Made by a program: the position numbers and the translations under genes
In this document: one piece after another, positions 52,277-61,812 of the stretch
How the letters are laid out: each line of letters starts with the position of its first letter
Numbering within the stretch: the stretch's first letter is position 1
Notes under the pieces: model-generated
What the model saw: the letters and a program-made list of their open reading frames with translations, nothing else
Databases searched by the model: none
Told to the model about the DNA's origin: nothing
Assembly (NCBI GenBank): GCA_965221405.1
Contig: CBDCSE010000002.1
Coordinates: 1,798,001-1,862,000, forward strand
Direction: 5' to 3'
Length of the DNA: 64,000 bases
Origin: JAPOUP01 sp965221405
GTDB taxonomy: Bacteria > Pseudomonadota > Alphaproteobacteria > Rhodobacterales > Rhodobacteraceae

Positions 52277-53077
52277 CTACCCTTTCACTGCGCCGAAGGT
52301 TAGGCCGCGCACGATGTGCCGCTGCATCAGCCAGGCCGCCATCAGCGTCGGCAGGATGGCAATGCCCATGAATGCCGCCATCGGTCCCCATTGGATTTCC
52401 ACCGACCCCCAAAAGGTTGACAATCCCACAGATGCGGTGCGTGCGATCCGGCGAGTGAACAGAAACGCGTAAAGAAACTCGTTCCATGACCAGATCAGGC
52501 AGAACATCGTTGTAATGGCAACGCCAGGCCTGATGAGCGGGAACACCACTTTTCGTAACACGTCGATACGGTTGTAACCGTCCAGCATTGCCGCGTTTTC
52601 GAGACTGGTCGGAATCTCCTTGAAGAAACCGTAGAGCAGGAACGTTGCGAACGACATGTTGAAATAAACATACAGCATCGTCAGCCCGAAATGGGTATCG
52701 AGCAGGTTGAGTTCGCGAAAGGCGATGAAGAACGGGATCGCGGCGACGACACCCGGAAACATGCGCGTCGAGATTGTGATGAACAATAGGTGGCCATTGC
52801 CAGTGTTGAACCGTGCGAAGCTGTAAGCCGCAGGTACCGAAACGGCCATAACGATGATCGTGCTTGCCACACTGACGATCATCGAGTTGAGGAGCTCGTT
52901 AAGTGAGGGTCGAACTTCTACCAGATAGCGGTAGTTGTAGAAGGTTGGCTCGAATATGAGACCTGCGCCAAAGATGTCGTCAGGTTGTTTCAGTGAAGTC
53001 AGATAGACCCAGAACACCGGGAACAGAAAGGCGAAGAGCATCAGGGAAACGGCGAACCAGAAAAGCACCGTGCGCAT
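52277..53077 (-). CDS. Carbohydrate ABC permease, MalG type
   Basis: Inner-membrane permease with six predicted helices. The EAA loop is ENAAMLDGYNRIDVLRKVVFPLIRPG and the C-terminus QRHIVRGLTFGAVKG is typical of MalG-like proteins. 266 residues. Four bases downstream of the MalF-type gene. Confidence 0.92.
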   Translation of the reverse strand: MRTVLFWFAVSLMLFAFLFPVFWVYLTSLKQPDDIFGAGLIFEPTFYNYRYLVEVRPSLNELLNSMIVSVASTIIVMAVSVPAAYSFARFNTGNGHLLFITISTRMFPGVVAAIPFFIAFRELNLLDTHFGLTMLYVYFNMSFATFLLYGFFKEIPTSLENAAMLDGYNRIDVLRKVVFPLIRPGVAITTMFCLIWSWNEFLYAFLFTRRIARTASVGLSTFWGSVEIQWGPMAAFMGIAILPTLMAAWLMQRHIVRGLTFGAVKG

Positions 53078-53081
53078 CGGA

Positions 53082-54011
53082 TCAGCCTTTCATCATACGC
53101 ATCAGGCGCTTGTACATTAACAGGCATCCGATCAGCGTGAGGTAGAGGGCGAACATTGCGTAAGCGGTGCCAAGGCCGATGTCGAAGTCGACGAATGCCG
53201 TCCTGTAGATCATCCAGTCAAGCAATTCCGTGTTAAGGCCACCGCGTGTGGTGCCGTAGAGCGGATCGAACAGCCGCATCAGCCACATGGTCCGCAGGAG
53301 CACGATGATGATGATCAATGGTGCCAGCATCGGCAGCTGCAACAGGAAGAACACGCGCCAGGCGGGCAGCCCATCCACCTGGGCGGCCTCGAACTGGTCG
53401 CGCGGCAGGCTGCGTAGTCCGGCCAAGAGGACAAAAATCGAAAATGGCAGCCACTGCCATACGGAGATGAATACGATCGACCAGATTGCCAGTCCCGTCG
53501 TAGAGAACCAGCCGACCGCTGGCAGGCCGACGGCCTGAAGCATGTCGTTCACGACGCCGAACTGGATGTGAAGCATGTAGTTCCACATCAGCGACATGGC
53601 CAGCGGCGAGATCAGCAGAGGGACAAAACAAAGACCCTTGATCAGGTCCTGGCCCCAGAAATCGCGATTGAGCAAAAGCGCGATCGCAAGGCCGAGGCAC
53701 AACTCGATGACGATGCAGGCGACCAGCACGAAGAGTGTGCGGCCGAGAGCCTCCCAGAAGACCGGGTCGTCAAGAAGGTAGCGATAATTTTCCAGGCCAA
53801 CGAAATTCGGCGCACCCCGCATGATGTAATCGGTGAATGACATGTAAAGCGAGTATAGCGTCGGATAGAGCATGAAGACGGCAAGGAAGAGCAGCAGCGG
53901 CGAAATTAGCAGCCACCTGCTGGTCGAGTCCCTGTTCAGCAGACGGCTGAGCCACGATTGCCGATCACCAGCGTCCGACTGTCCTCGTGTTAATGTATCA
54001 GCATTGGCCAT
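53082..54011 (-). CDS. Carbohydrate ABC permease, MalF type
   Basis: Six-helix permease. N-terminal cytoplasmic tail, first helix WLLISPLLLFLAVFMLYPTLYSLYMSF, EAA loop FEAAQVDGLPAWRVFFLLQLPML. ATG 54011 chosen (MANADTLTRG); an open extension to 54050 exists. 309 residues. Between the binding protein and MalG-type genes. Confidence 0.91.
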   Translation of the reverse strand: MANADTLTRGQSDAGDRQSWLSRLLNRDSTSRWLLISPLLLFLAVFMLYPTLYSLYMSFTDYIMRGAPNFVGLENYRYLLDDPVFWEALGRTLFVLVACIVIELCLGLAIALLLNRDFWGQDLIKGLCFVPLLISPLAMSLMWNYMLHIQFGVVNDMLQAVGLPAVGWFSTTGLAIWSIVFISVWQWLPFSIFVLLAGLRSLPRDQFEAAQVDGLPAWRVFFLLQLPMLAPLIIIIVLLRTMWLMRLFDPLYGTTRGGLNTELLDWMIYRTAFVDFDIGLGTAYAMFALYLTLIGCLLMYKRLMRMMKG

Positions 54012-54079
54012 GCATTTCGGCCCGGACAAGCCTGAGAAAAGGGTCGGCACCGTGGTGCCGACCCAGTGTTTGCCGAGGA

Positions 54080-55519
54080 TCAGCCTTCAATCAGCTTGGC
54101 GTCGTCGTAACGGTTCTGGAAGCGCTTCAGCGCTCGCTTCCACGCCTCGACGGACTCGGCTGGCGTCTTGGTGCCGGTCGCGTTCTCGTGGGCGATGATC
54201 GTCATCTGCTCGTACAGTTTGCCGAAGGCGCGACTGTTAAAGTGCAGATAGTCGTCCACATCCTCGGCCTGCTTGTCCCACTGGGCAACAGTCGAGTCAA
54301 TCCAGCCGAAGTTCTTGTAGGCCGCGTCGTCGCCGTCTTTCTTAGCCGCCATCAGGGAATCGCGACGCGCCGAGGCCCAGCCCGTTTCAGCCATCTCCTG
54401 CTGGGTTGACTTTGCGCCGATGTATTTCAGCAGCCAGTAGCCGGCCTCGGCGTTGCCACTGTCGCGGCTCGGGGCGAAGTGGAACGCGCCCGTATAGGGC
54501 CGTTCACCGACAACCGGCGCGGCCGCGGCACGACCACCCTCAGCCTTGTTCTTGACGTCGGTCGACCAGTTCCAAAGTGGGGCGTACATCAGCGGGATCA
54601 TCATCGTGTTGCCCTCAACGAACTGGGCGGTGGCGAAATCCCAGAACGCGTTCTCGGTGCCGGGCGGTGCGAACTGCATCAGGTCGCGGTAGAACGAAAA
54701 GGCGCTTTCCAGCTTGGCCATGTCCTCGTCGGTGACCGCAAAGCCAGTAACCTTGCCAGAACCGTCACGAACAGCCCGCGCCCAGCGACCGCCCTCACCC
54801 CAAAGTAGTGCAGTGACCTCATCCTGAACGTGTGGGAAACGGCCGGCCATGAGCGAAATGCCGTAAATGGGCTCATCCAAGGTCTCGCCCTTAAGCGTCG
54901 CACCGGCATCGCGGGTGAAAAACTCGGCAACGTCACGGAGCTGCTGCCTGGTCGTCGGCACCGCCAGATCGTAGCTATACTTAGCTTTGAACGCGGCCTG
55001 TTCGCCGGCGTCGTTCAGCACATCTTCCCGGAAGATGTTGATCATCGTATAGGTGTAATAGGGTACCCCAACCAGGTTGCCGCTTCGTGTCGACGCCATT
55101 CTCAGGATGCCCGGGTCGTGACCGCTGATGTACTCGCGAAACCCGTCTGCGCCGGCGGGGTCGAATTTTTCAGCGAGCTCTTCCATAGGAACCAGATAGT
55201 CTTCCCATTCATTGGTCCACGATGTCTCGGTCACCACCAGATCATAGGCGCCGGTGCCGCCCTGAAGCTCAACGATCTGCTTGGAATAAAGTGTGGCAAA
55301 GACCATGGACTCGTGAGTCACCTCGACGCCGGTCTTCTCGGCGAATTTCTCGAGGAACGGGATGATAAGGTCGGCGCCGCCGCCAGCCTCCAACGCCACG
55401 TGAATAGCTTCCCTATTTGAGATATCGGGGACATCGTCAAGGGTGAAGTCGTCGGCAAGAGCCGGTGGCGTCAGGGCAAATATCGCCGCGCCAGCGGCAA
55501 AGTATTGAGTGCATCTCAT
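54080..55519 (-). CDS. Extracellular solute-binding protein, family 1
   Basis: First gene of the importer operon. Signal peptide (RCTQYFAAGAAIFALTPPALA, cleavage near residue 22) follows a clear GGGAGGG. Mature protein has FLEKFAEKTGVEVTHESM, LQGGTGAYDLVVTET, VPYYTYTMINIFREDVL and NAEAGYWLLKYIGAK, as in family-1 sugar/polyol binding proteins. 479 residues is at the long end. The ligand cannot be deduced; neighbours suggest a plant- or aromatic-derived compound, which is a guess. Confidence 0.9.
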   Translation of the reverse strand: MRCTQYFAAGAAIFALTPPALADDFTLDDVPDISNREAIHVALEAGGGADLIIPFLEKFAEKTGVEVTHESMVFATLYSKQIVELQGGTGAYDLVVTETSWTNEWEDYLVPMEELAEKFDPAGADGFREYISGHDPGILRMASTRSGNLVGVPYYTYTMINIFREDVLNDAGEQAAFKAKYSYDLAVPTTRQQLRDVAEFFTRDAGATLKGETLDEPIYGISLMAGRFPHVQDEVTALLWGEGGRWARAVRDGSGKVTGFAVTDEDMAKLESAFSFYRDLMQFAPPGTENAFWDFATAQFVEGNTMMIPLMYAPLWNWSTDVKNKAEGGRAAAAPVVGERPYTGAFHFAPSRDSGNAEAGYWLLKYIGAKSTQQEMAETGWASARRDSLMAAKKDGDDAAYKNFGWIDSTVAQWDKQAEDVDDYLHFNSRAFGKLYEQMTIIAHENATGTKTPAESVEAWKRALKRFQNRYDDAKLIEG

Positions 55520-55838
55520 GGTTTCCCTCCCTGTTATGCAGCTTCCAATGTCCAGTCAGTCTCCAGTTTCGAGATCGATCAACTCGAACCTGTATCCGTC
55601 GCCGAGATCGTATAGCGTATCCTAATCACAGTTATACGTGAGTTCCAGTACGGTATGGATTTGGGTTTGGATTTCCGCTGAGCCATAGCCGAATGAAGGC
55701 GCGCGTGAACCTGCCGTCCGGAAAATCCATCCGGCGCAGCGGATTTTTGAGATCGCATACTCCAAGCATTATGTGCATCATCTGGAATGTTGAACTATCG
55801 TCAGTGGCAGGTTCGGCCATTCGGCGATCTCCGGAATC
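55520..55838. other. Intergenic region between importer and DUF59 genes
   Basis: About 320 bases. Contains the importer operon promoter region; the palindromic-looking ATCGATCAA/ATCGTATAGCG stretch near 55570-55615 is AT-richer than its surroundings. A 62-codon minus frame (55632-55820) is not recognised. Confidence 0.35.
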
Positions 55839-56615
55839 TCAGCCTGGGAATGTGGTGCAGTCGGTGTTCGTCGCAGTGAACGGTGCAGCTCGAGGCCCGT
55901 ATCGGGCAGCGTGCAAAATTCTGCACATTTCGGCGTTTGCGTCAAGGCTGCCGCGAACACGCCGCACCGCCCGTAGGTGACTCAACAACTCGCTGGCAGG
56001 AATGGCCCTGCCGTCAGCATCCAGAAAAGCCAAATCGTCAGCACCGGACGACACTCCACGTGCGCGACGGGCTTTAAGATATCGTGCAACCTGAACAGAA
56101 AGATCTCCCCCTTGCCCAGTGGCGAACCGCTCCAGGGTTGCGATCGACATTCCAACAATGACTGAAGGGGCGAGCTTTCGCTGCCGCAATGACCGCAGTA
56201 CCGCCGCCTGACGCCCGAGATAGGCCTTTATGCGAAAATCCCTTCGGATTTGATCGAGATCGCCCCCTGCTTCGTCGCCGAAAACCGTCTCGAAACTGAG
56301 ATTCCCGGAAAGTCCCCGATTGATTTTCTCCATGGCGAAATGGTCGACGAGGCGCACTTCAACCGCGCTCACCCACGGCAAATCGCTGACCGCCGACTTG
56401 ATATCCTCGCCCATGATGTAGGCGAAGTTGGCCGAGCACCAGTAAGTCGGAAGCCGCAATGTGACGGTGACGGATCCGCCGGCAATCTCGACGTCATCCA
56501 CAAAACCGAGATCGACAAGTCCTTCGTCCAGTTCTGGATCAACAACCCCGCCAAGTGCCGCCTTGACGCTGGCCCGACGGTCTATCCCTTCGGCCCGATC
56601 AAGCTGCATGGGCAC
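55839..56615 (-). CDS. DUF59/MIP18-like iron-sulfur assembly-type protein
   Basis: N-terminal DUF59 domain: VKAALGGVVDPELDEGLVDLGFV, GSVTVTLRLPTYWCSANFAYIM with a conserved Cys, and LPWVSAVEVRLVDHFAMEKINRG. A helical C-terminal half (KARRARGVSSGADDLAFLD, SELLSHLRAVRRVRGS) follows. 258 residues. DUF59 proteins help insert or repair metal centres. Overlaps the amidohydrolase gene by 17 bases. This gene pair is typical of propane/soluble diiron monooxygenase operons in other bacteria, but no monooxygenase is in the window. Confidence 0.8.
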   Translation of the reverse strand: MPMQLDRAEGIDRRASVKAALGGVVDPELDEGLVDLGFVDDVEIAGGSVTVTLRLPTYWCSANFAYIMGEDIKSAVSDLPWVSAVEVRLVDHFAMEKINRGLSGNLSFETVFGDEAGGDLDQIRRDFRIKAYLGRQAAVLRSLRQRKLAPSVIVGMSIATLERFATGQGGDLSVQVARYLKARRARGVSSGADDLAFLDADGRAIPASELLSHLRAVRRVRGSLDANAEMCRILHAARYGPRAAPFTATNTDCTTFPG

Positions 56616-57621
56616 TTTCCGGCGGCATGTAAGGCGTCGACAGATAGCGCTTCACGTCGATGTCATATAGCTTGGCGCAATTGAGCCCCAGGATTTTGCG
56701 TTTCACATCGAGGGTAAGCGGTGTTCCCGCCTCCTGCGCCGTTTCATCGTCGAATTCGAAGGCCATGAATTTCTCGATCAGCCATTTTGGACTGGTGATC
56801 GCATAGTCCGATCCAAATATCAGGCGGTCGGGTCCGACAAAGAACAGTAAATCCTTCAGCATACTGGCAAAATAGACCGGGCGCGCGTGGATGAACGACG
56901 GTATCAAAGCCAAGCCACCATAAACATTCGGTTCCTGGGTAGCAATCCAGCAGAAGTCCTCGATGCGCGGCATACCGCAGTGATCGACGATGAAGTTCAA
57001 TTCGGGGAACGCGGTGGCAATTTCGTCGATGTCGCGCACATCAAAGGCGTCGAAACTCAGGGGATGGATCGTCGGCCCCTTGTGGATGTGGACGTTCTTT
57101 ACGCCGAGCTTCAGTAACTTTTCCATATAGGCTGGGACGAAGGGATCCGTCAAACTGTAGCCTTTGGATACGCCTTTCCATTCCGCTGTGTAAAGCTTGA
57201 CCCCTTTGAAGCGCCAGCGTTCAAAATCAGCCTCCAGTTTCTCAAGGCCTGGCTGTCCGTCTCTGGGGTCGCAGCGGCCGTTGAGAATCACTCGGTCCGG
57301 ATGCTTCTCGAGCAGGGCCGCGCATTGCTCCGTCGTGTTGAAGCCATTGTTGTAGAACTCGTAAAGATATGTCGGCAACATGACCGCAAGGTCACAATAT
57401 CCGTCCTCAAAAAGGTCCTTCGTGGCACCGTCGACACCATAGCGCTCGAACCGCTCCCACTCCCAGCGCTGGTCCTCGGGTGTCAAGCCGTTATGGCTGT
57501 TCCAGAAGCATTCAATGAACGTCTCACCATAGCGGTTGCGCCGGTTTTGGGCGCGTGCATCCCACAGATGCACGTGTCCATCGATGACAAAGATTTTCTC
57601 GCCTTTTTCGGTCACGAACAT
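56599..57621 (-). CDS. Amidohydrolase-2 family protein (monooxygenase-cluster type)
   Basis: TIM-barrel metal hydrolase. H16 and H18 in DGHVHLWD, then KGVKLYTAEWKG, NVHIHKGPTIHPLSFDAFDV, FIVDHCGMPRIEDFCWIATQEPNVYGGLA and the catalytic Asp in FGSDYAI. 340 residues. The KLYTAEW...IHKGPTI pattern fits the amidohydrolases encoded with propane monooxygenases better than LigI or LigJ. Its closeness to lig genes still leaves an aromatic-acid role possible. Starts the two-gene operon with DUF59. Confidence 0.82.
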   Translation of the reverse strand: MFVTEKGEKIFVIDGHVHLWDARAQNRRNRYGETFIECFWNSHNGLTPEDQRWEWERFERYGVDGATKDLFEDGYCDLAVMLPTYLYEFYNNGFNTTEQCAALLEKHPDRVILNGRCDPRDGQPGLEKLEADFERWRFKGVKLYTAEWKGVSKGYSLTDPFVPAYMEKLLKLGVKNVHIHKGPTIHPLSFDAFDVRDIDEIATAFPELNFIVDHCGMPRIEDFCWIATQEPNVYGGLALIPSFIHARPVYFASMLKDLLFFVGPDRLIFGSDYAITSPKWLIEKFMAFEFDDETAQEAGTPLTLDVKRKILGLNCAKLYDIDVKRYLSTPYMPPESAHAA

Positions 57622-58136
57622 CGTGGCTCCTCCCGGTTCAGCCCGTCTGCCTGCGATCCCTTCCGTTATTGCTTACATCATCCTATCGTATGACAAGTCA
57701 ATAGAGGGTTGTGTGGGTCAACGGGGGTGCGGCAGGGAGTGTGTAGGTGTAGCCATCACCGCTGTCCGTCCGCGCCCACGTGCCTGACGGCGGCCCGTCC
57801 GGCGTGGTCCGCGCACGTGGCCGGATTTCCGGTCAGGCCCGTTTCAGTGCGGATCCGCCCAATTCACCGGCCCGGAAGTCCCGCCGTCCCGGGTCAGCGG
57901 ACATCTATGGTGTAGTCGCACCATTCGGCATAGCCCTTGTTCGGGAACATCATCTTGGCACTTATAATTCCCCTATGGTTTGGGGATCCGGCCACCAAAC
58001 GACACGTTCACGGTAGCATGGGAAAGTCCTGGCCGAGACGGGCAGGACGGAAATCGAGGTTAAGAGCGTGATGTAGACGCCGTCCACAAAGGCACCGGCG
58101 AAGCTGCCGAATGTTATGGCGATGATCGCCACGGGA
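57622..58136. other. Gene-poor stretch between amidohydrolase and ligC
   Basis: About 515 bases. A minus-strand piece near 58020-58135 reads DPVAIIAITFGSFAGAFVDGVYITLL, a membrane-like segment that may be a gene remnant, but no family was identified. Otherwise nothing seen. Confidence 0.35.
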
Positions 58137-59081
58137 TCAGCTAAAGGATTTTTCGATCCGGTCCAGCGTCTGCATGGCGGACAGCGTGTCATGCACTGAC
58201 CCGTTCGGCTCACGCCCCTCGTTTATGGCGGAGATGAATTCACGGTCGATCAGTTCGATGCCGTTGTTGGACACGGCCACATCGCTCAGATCGATCTGGT
58301 TTTCCCTCCCGTCATAGAGATCGTCATATCGGGCGATATAGGTGCCGTTGTCACAGATATAGCGGAAGAACGTCCCAAGCGGCCCGTCATTGTTGAAGGA
58401 CAGGGACAGGGTACAGATTGCGCCAGACGGGGTCTTCATGCCAATGGACATGTCCATGGCAATGCCCAGATCGGGATGGTGCGGCCCCTCAAGCCCATAT
58501 ACTTCCGAAGCCACCTCGCCCGTCTGATACTGGAACAGATCGACAGTGTGGCACGCATGGTGCCAGAGCAGATGATCCGTCCAGCTGCGCGGTTCGCCTT
58601 TCGCGTTCATATTGGTGCGGCGGAAGAAATAGGTTTGAACATCCATCTGTTGGACCGTCAGTTCGCCGGCCGCGATCCTGTTGTGGATCCACTGGTGCGA
58701 GGGGTTGAAGCGCCGTACCTGTCCGGCCATCGCCAGAACCCCGGTTTCTTTCCGAACGCGGCAGATCTCTTCGCTGTCGGCTAGCGAGTCCGCCATTGGG
58801 ATTTCGATCAAGACCGGCTTACCCGCCCTCATGCAGGCAATCGCCTGCTCGGCATGCAGTTGGGTGGGCGTGGCCAGAATGAGCGCATCCACATCGTCGC
58901 GCGCCAGGCAGGCGTCCAGTGATGTAGATGCAAATCCAATGCCGCGTTCATGGGCGAGGGCGTTGATCTTGGCTTGTGTCGGCCCCATGACGGCCGTGAC
59001 GGTCACTCCGTCGATGGCGGAGAGGGCGTCAAGGTGTTTGATACCGAATGCGCCATAGGCGCCAGCTACGCAAAGTCTCAT
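58137..59081 (-). CDS. ligC: 4-carboxy-2-hydroxymuconate-6-semialdehyde dehydrogenase LigC
   Basis: Oxidises the ring-cleavage product of protocatechuate to 2-pyrone-4,6-dicarboxylate with NAD(P)+. Gfo/Idh/MocA fold: VAGAYGAFG near the start. The segment IQQMDVQTYFFRRTNMNAKG-like (here VQQMDVQTYFFRR), GEPRSWTDHLLWHHACHTVDLF and CTLSLSFNNDGPLGTFFRYICDNGTY agree closely with LigC as I remember it. 314 residues. Overlaps ligB by four bases. Confidence 0.93.
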   Translation of the reverse strand: MRLCVAGAYGAFGIKHLDALSAIDGVTVTAVMGPTQAKINALAHERGIGFASTSLDACLARDDVDALILATPTQLHAEQAIACMRAGKPVLIEIPMADSLADSEEICRVRKETGVLAMAGQVRRFNPSHQWIHNRIAAGELTVQQMDVQTYFFRRTNMNAKGEPRSWTDHLLWHHACHTVDLFQYQTGEVASEVYGLEGPHHPDLGIAMDMSIGMKTPSGAICTLSLSFNNDGPLGTFFRYICDNGTYIARYDDLYDGRENQIDLSDVAVSNNGIELIDREFISAINEGREPNGSVHDTLSAMQTLDRIEKSFS

Positions 59082-59950
59082 TCTGCGGCGATCCTGTATT
59101 CGTTGTTTTCGAGGATGATATGGCCCACTGCGGTGTTCGAGGCAGGCACATGATAATGACGATGCACTTCGGTGACATCCTCATCCAGTGCCCCACGCAT
59201 GACATGCCACATGACCATTTCGACGCCTTCCGACCCGGCCTCGCGCAGGTACTCCACATGGGGTGTTCGCGAAAGACCCACCGGATCCGAGGTCAGCCGG
59301 TTCAGAAACCGCGTGTCCCATTCCCTGTTGATGAGACCGGCGCGTTTGTACTGCAACTGGTGGCTCATGCCGCCGGTGCCGAAGATCACGATGTTCAGGT
59401 CCTCTTCGTAGCTCTCGATGGCCCGTCGAACGGCCTTGCCAAGGTTGTAGCACCTATTGCCAGTCGGGGCAGGGTATTGCACCACATTCACCGCCAGCGG
59501 GATCACCAGAGCGGGCCACTCATCGTCTGGCCCGCGCTCGCCATACATCATCGAAAGCGGCACGGTCAGCCCGTGATCCACCTCCATCTCATTCATGATC
59601 GTAATGTCGAACTCATCGAGAATCAGCGATTGGGCGATATGGCTCGCCAGCTTCTGATGGTTTTTGACCACCGGCACCGGGCGTGGCCCCCAGCCTTCGT
59701 CGGCGGGATGGAACTCGGGTGCGCAGCCCAGGGCAAAAGTCGGAATGCAGGACGCGTCAAACGCCGTGCAATGGTCATTGTAGACCAAGAAAATCACGTC
59801 GGGATTAGCTTTTCTCATCCATTCGCGGGAGACCTCGAAGCCTTCGAATACCGGCACCCAGTAGGGCTGGTCCGTGATCCCCTGATCCATCGCCACACCA
59901 ATGGCGGGCACATGTGAACAGCCAACACCCGCGGTTACGCGCGCCATCAC
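59078..59950 (-). CDS. ligB: Protocatechuate 4,5-dioxygenase beta subunit LigB
   Basis: Catalytic subunit of the extradiol dioxygenase that opens protocatechuate between C4 and C5. Fe(II) ligands H13 (GCSHVPA), H60 (VYNDHCTAFD) and the Glu in GSEGVEMVMW; acid-base His in GTGGMSHQLQ. IAQSLILDEFDITIMNEMEVDHG and WGPRPVP are further hallmarks. 290 residues. Overlaps ligA by four bases. Confidence 0.94.
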   Translation of the reverse strand: MMARVTAGVGCSHVPAIGVAMDQGITDQPYWVPVFEGFEVSREWMRKANPDVIFLVYNDHCTAFDASCIPTFALGCAPEFHPADEGWGPRPVPVVKNHQKLASHIAQSLILDEFDITIMNEMEVDHGLTVPLSMMYGERGPDDEWPALVIPLAVNVVQYPAPTGNRCYNLGKAVRRAIESYEEDLNIVIFGTGGMSHQLQYKRAGLINREWDTRFLNRLTSDPVGLSRTPHVEYLREAGSEGVEMVMWHVMRGALDEDVTEVHRHYHVPASNTAVGHIILENNEYRIAAE

Positions 59951-60345
59951 TCTTCTCCCTTATCATCCCATTCGTATTGATACCGGTTGCCCTCGGGCGA
60001 GCGGCCCCCGCTCAGCATCATCTCCCGATACGCCTCAACGCCCATACCGGTCATGAGCCCCGCCAGATTCTGGAAATTGATGCCGTCATTGGCGGCAAGC
60101 TTGCTCGTGTAATAAATGTTGCCGCCGAGGGCGAGCAGGCCGTTCCAATCCCGATCCCGCACCGCCTGACGTTGTTCTGGCGTCATCCGATACCTGTCGA
60201 GATAGGCTTCCTCGTCTGCGTTGAATTCATCGCGGTTCTTTTGAAGACGCAAGGAAATGCAGAACTGGTTTAACTGGTACCCCTCGCGGCCTCGATCTGC
60301 ATCAAAGACAATGGTTCCGGGTATGTCTTCGTAATCCTTCTTCAT
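59947..60345 (-). CDS. ligA: Protocatechuate 4,5-dioxygenase alpha subunit LigA
   Basis: Small helical subunit that closes the LigB active site. GYQLNQFCISLRLQKNRDEF, AYLDRYRMTPEQRQAVRDRDWNGLLALGGNIYY and NFQNLAGLMTGM are family blocks. 132 residues. Nineteen bases after the DUF1932 dehydrogenase gene. Confidence 0.94.
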   Translation of the reverse strand: MKKDYEDIPGTIVFDADRGREGYQLNQFCISLRLQKNRDEFNADEEAYLDRYRMTPEQRQAVRDRDWNGLLALGGNIYYTSKLAANDGINFQNLAGLMTGMGVEAYREMMLSGGRSPEGNRYQYEWDDKGEE

Positions 60346-60364
60346 CGCGTATGCTCCCCGGTTT

Positions 60365-61267
60365 TCACGGTCGTTCCACGTTCAGCCTGTCCAGGATGGC
60401 GTCGGAAAGAGCGGTGATCTCCTCGGCCCCAATCTCCTCGGCATTTAATCCGAGAGCCCCGACCTGACTTTGACGGGCGACGGTTCCGGCGGTCATGTGA
60501 GGGTCGATCCCGATATCACTCAAGGTCTTTTCGACCTCACGCATCTCCGCCGCCCGCCGCGTTCCATGAGTGATTGTGCGCTCCATCATATAGGGTGCTC
60601 TTACAGGCCAGCCGAACCCGGGAAAACTGTTGTCGAGAGAGGCCATGATTTCGTCGGCTATCCCGTATTTTCGGGCGGCAAGAAAGCACTCGAGTGTCAA
60701 TCCCTCCAGTCCCTTGATCATGACTGAGCGGATCATTTTGTGTGCCGAGGCCGCGCCTACATCGTCGCCAGCGATCCGCACGTCCATGCCGAGGCCAACC
60801 ATCATCTCTTGGGCGGCTTCGGCGTGCGGACCGGCCAGAAGGCAGGGCGATCTGTGCCGCTTTGGGTGAACCGGTGTCATTACGGCAACGTCCACATAAC
60901 GGCCTCCCGCGGTTTCGATCTGTGCCGCCACGCAACGCTTGGTGCGCGGGGCACAGGAGTTGCAGTCGAGGTAAAATACGTCGTCAAGCGCGTTCTGTGC
61001 CGCGGCTTCAGCCGCAACTCCGGCTTGCTCGGCGGTCACCAGAGAGAAGATCGCATCTGTTTTCCTGCAAACATCGGCGCAGGTTTTGGTGCCCGTCACA
61101 GCGTGCTTTCGGTAGTCCTCGCGTTTCCGTTCAGCGCCCGGCCCGTCGGTCTTGATGTCGAAAGCACGCATTTCCACGATAGTCGCTTCCTCGGAAAAAC
61201 CCGATGCAAAGGCCTGCCCGGCCTCTCCAAAGCCGATGAAGGAGATCGTCTTGCTGGCGTTTTCCAA
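60365..61267 (-). CDS. NAD(P)-binding dehydrogenase with DUF1932 domain
   Basis: 6-phosphogluconate-dehydrogenase-like oxidoreductase: Rossmann start TISFIGFGEAGQAFASGF, VFYLDCNSCAPRTK, VDVAVMTPVHPKRHRSPCLLAG, SAHKMIRSVMIKGLEGLTLECF (with catalytic Lys region) and a helical C-terminal DUF1932 domain. TTG 61267 is my start (300 residues); the frame stays open upstream to 61642 without resemblance to anything. First gene of the ligABC operon; relatives of this protein are often found in protocatechuate or gallate meta-cleavage clusters. Its reaction is not established. Confidence 0.82.
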   Translation of the reverse strand: MENASKTISFIGFGEAGQAFASGFSEEATIVEMRAFDIKTDGPGAERKREDYRKHAVTGTKTCADVCRKTDAIFSLVTAEQAGVAAEAAAQNALDDVFYLDCNSCAPRTKRCVAAQIETAGGRYVDVAVMTPVHPKRHRSPCLLAGPHAEAAQEMMVGLGMDVRIAGDDVGAASAHKMIRSVMIKGLEGLTLECFLAARKYGIADEIMASLDNSFPGFGWPVRAPYMMERTITHGTRRAAEMREVEKTLSDIGIDPHMTAGTVARQSQVGALGLNAEEIGAEEITALSDAILDRLNVERP

Positions 61268-61402
61268 TGGTCGGACCAATCCTGATGTCGTATTCCAGAC
61301 TACCACTCGCTCGGGTCGTGCCTGCCTTTGACTTTTTACAATCTTGCAGAGCCATTCCTTGTAAACCAAACCATACCCGAAAGCAGATCGGGGAGAAATG
61401 CC

Positions 61403-61600
61403 ATGACCGGCAGATTGATGAAAGATCATCCGCAGCCTGTGGATGTGTTCGAGAATGCGGCCAACATTTTCCGTAGGATCCGGGGCGAGGAAGAGATCGG
61501 AAGACCCGTCACTGCCCCGCCAAAGCGAAAGAAAGCGAAGGCCAGGTCGAACGTAAAGAAGGGCAGGAGGCGGGGTTACATCCGACTTCCTGCCATTTAA
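61403..61600 (+). CDS. Hypothetical small basic protein
   Basis: 65 residues from ATG 61403 behind GGGGAG: MTGRLMKDHPQPVDVFENAANIFRRIRGEEE, then a Lys/Arg-rich tail (KRKKAKARSNVKKGRRRG). Could bind nucleic acid. No family recognised. Divergent from the dehydrogenase gene. Confidence 0.5.
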   Translation: MTGRLMKDHPQPVDVFENAANIFRRIRGEEEIGRPVTAPPKRKKAKARSNVKKGRRRGYIRLPAI

Positions 61601-61667
61601 GGGCAAGACTTTCACGAAGCCACAATCTGGAATTGGGTGCAACGGAATGGGAATCTGAAAATATTGC

Positions 61668-61695
61668 TTGACGATGTGTAATGCAAGCCTAAATT
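61668..61695 (+). promoter_or_regulatory. Candidate sigma-70 promoter for the Panacea operon
   Basis: TTGACG (61668-61673), 16-base spacer, TAAATT (61690-61695), about 120 bases ahead of the Panacea gene in an AT-richer patch. Confidence 0.35.
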
Positions 61696-61812
61696 AGGTC
61701 AGGCGTTCCGAACGGGGATGCTAAGTGACGTCAACCTGAAAATTTGAAAGCTACATCGCCTAATATGGCCAGTGTTTTCTGTGTTCAGCGTCAACTCAGA
61801 TTGACAGCATGA

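Noticed and set aside
56599..57621. Calling the amidohydrolase LigI or LigJ
   Set aside because: It sits near lig genes, but its conserved segments fit the propane-monooxygenase-associated amidohydrolases better, and GalB already supplies the hydratase.
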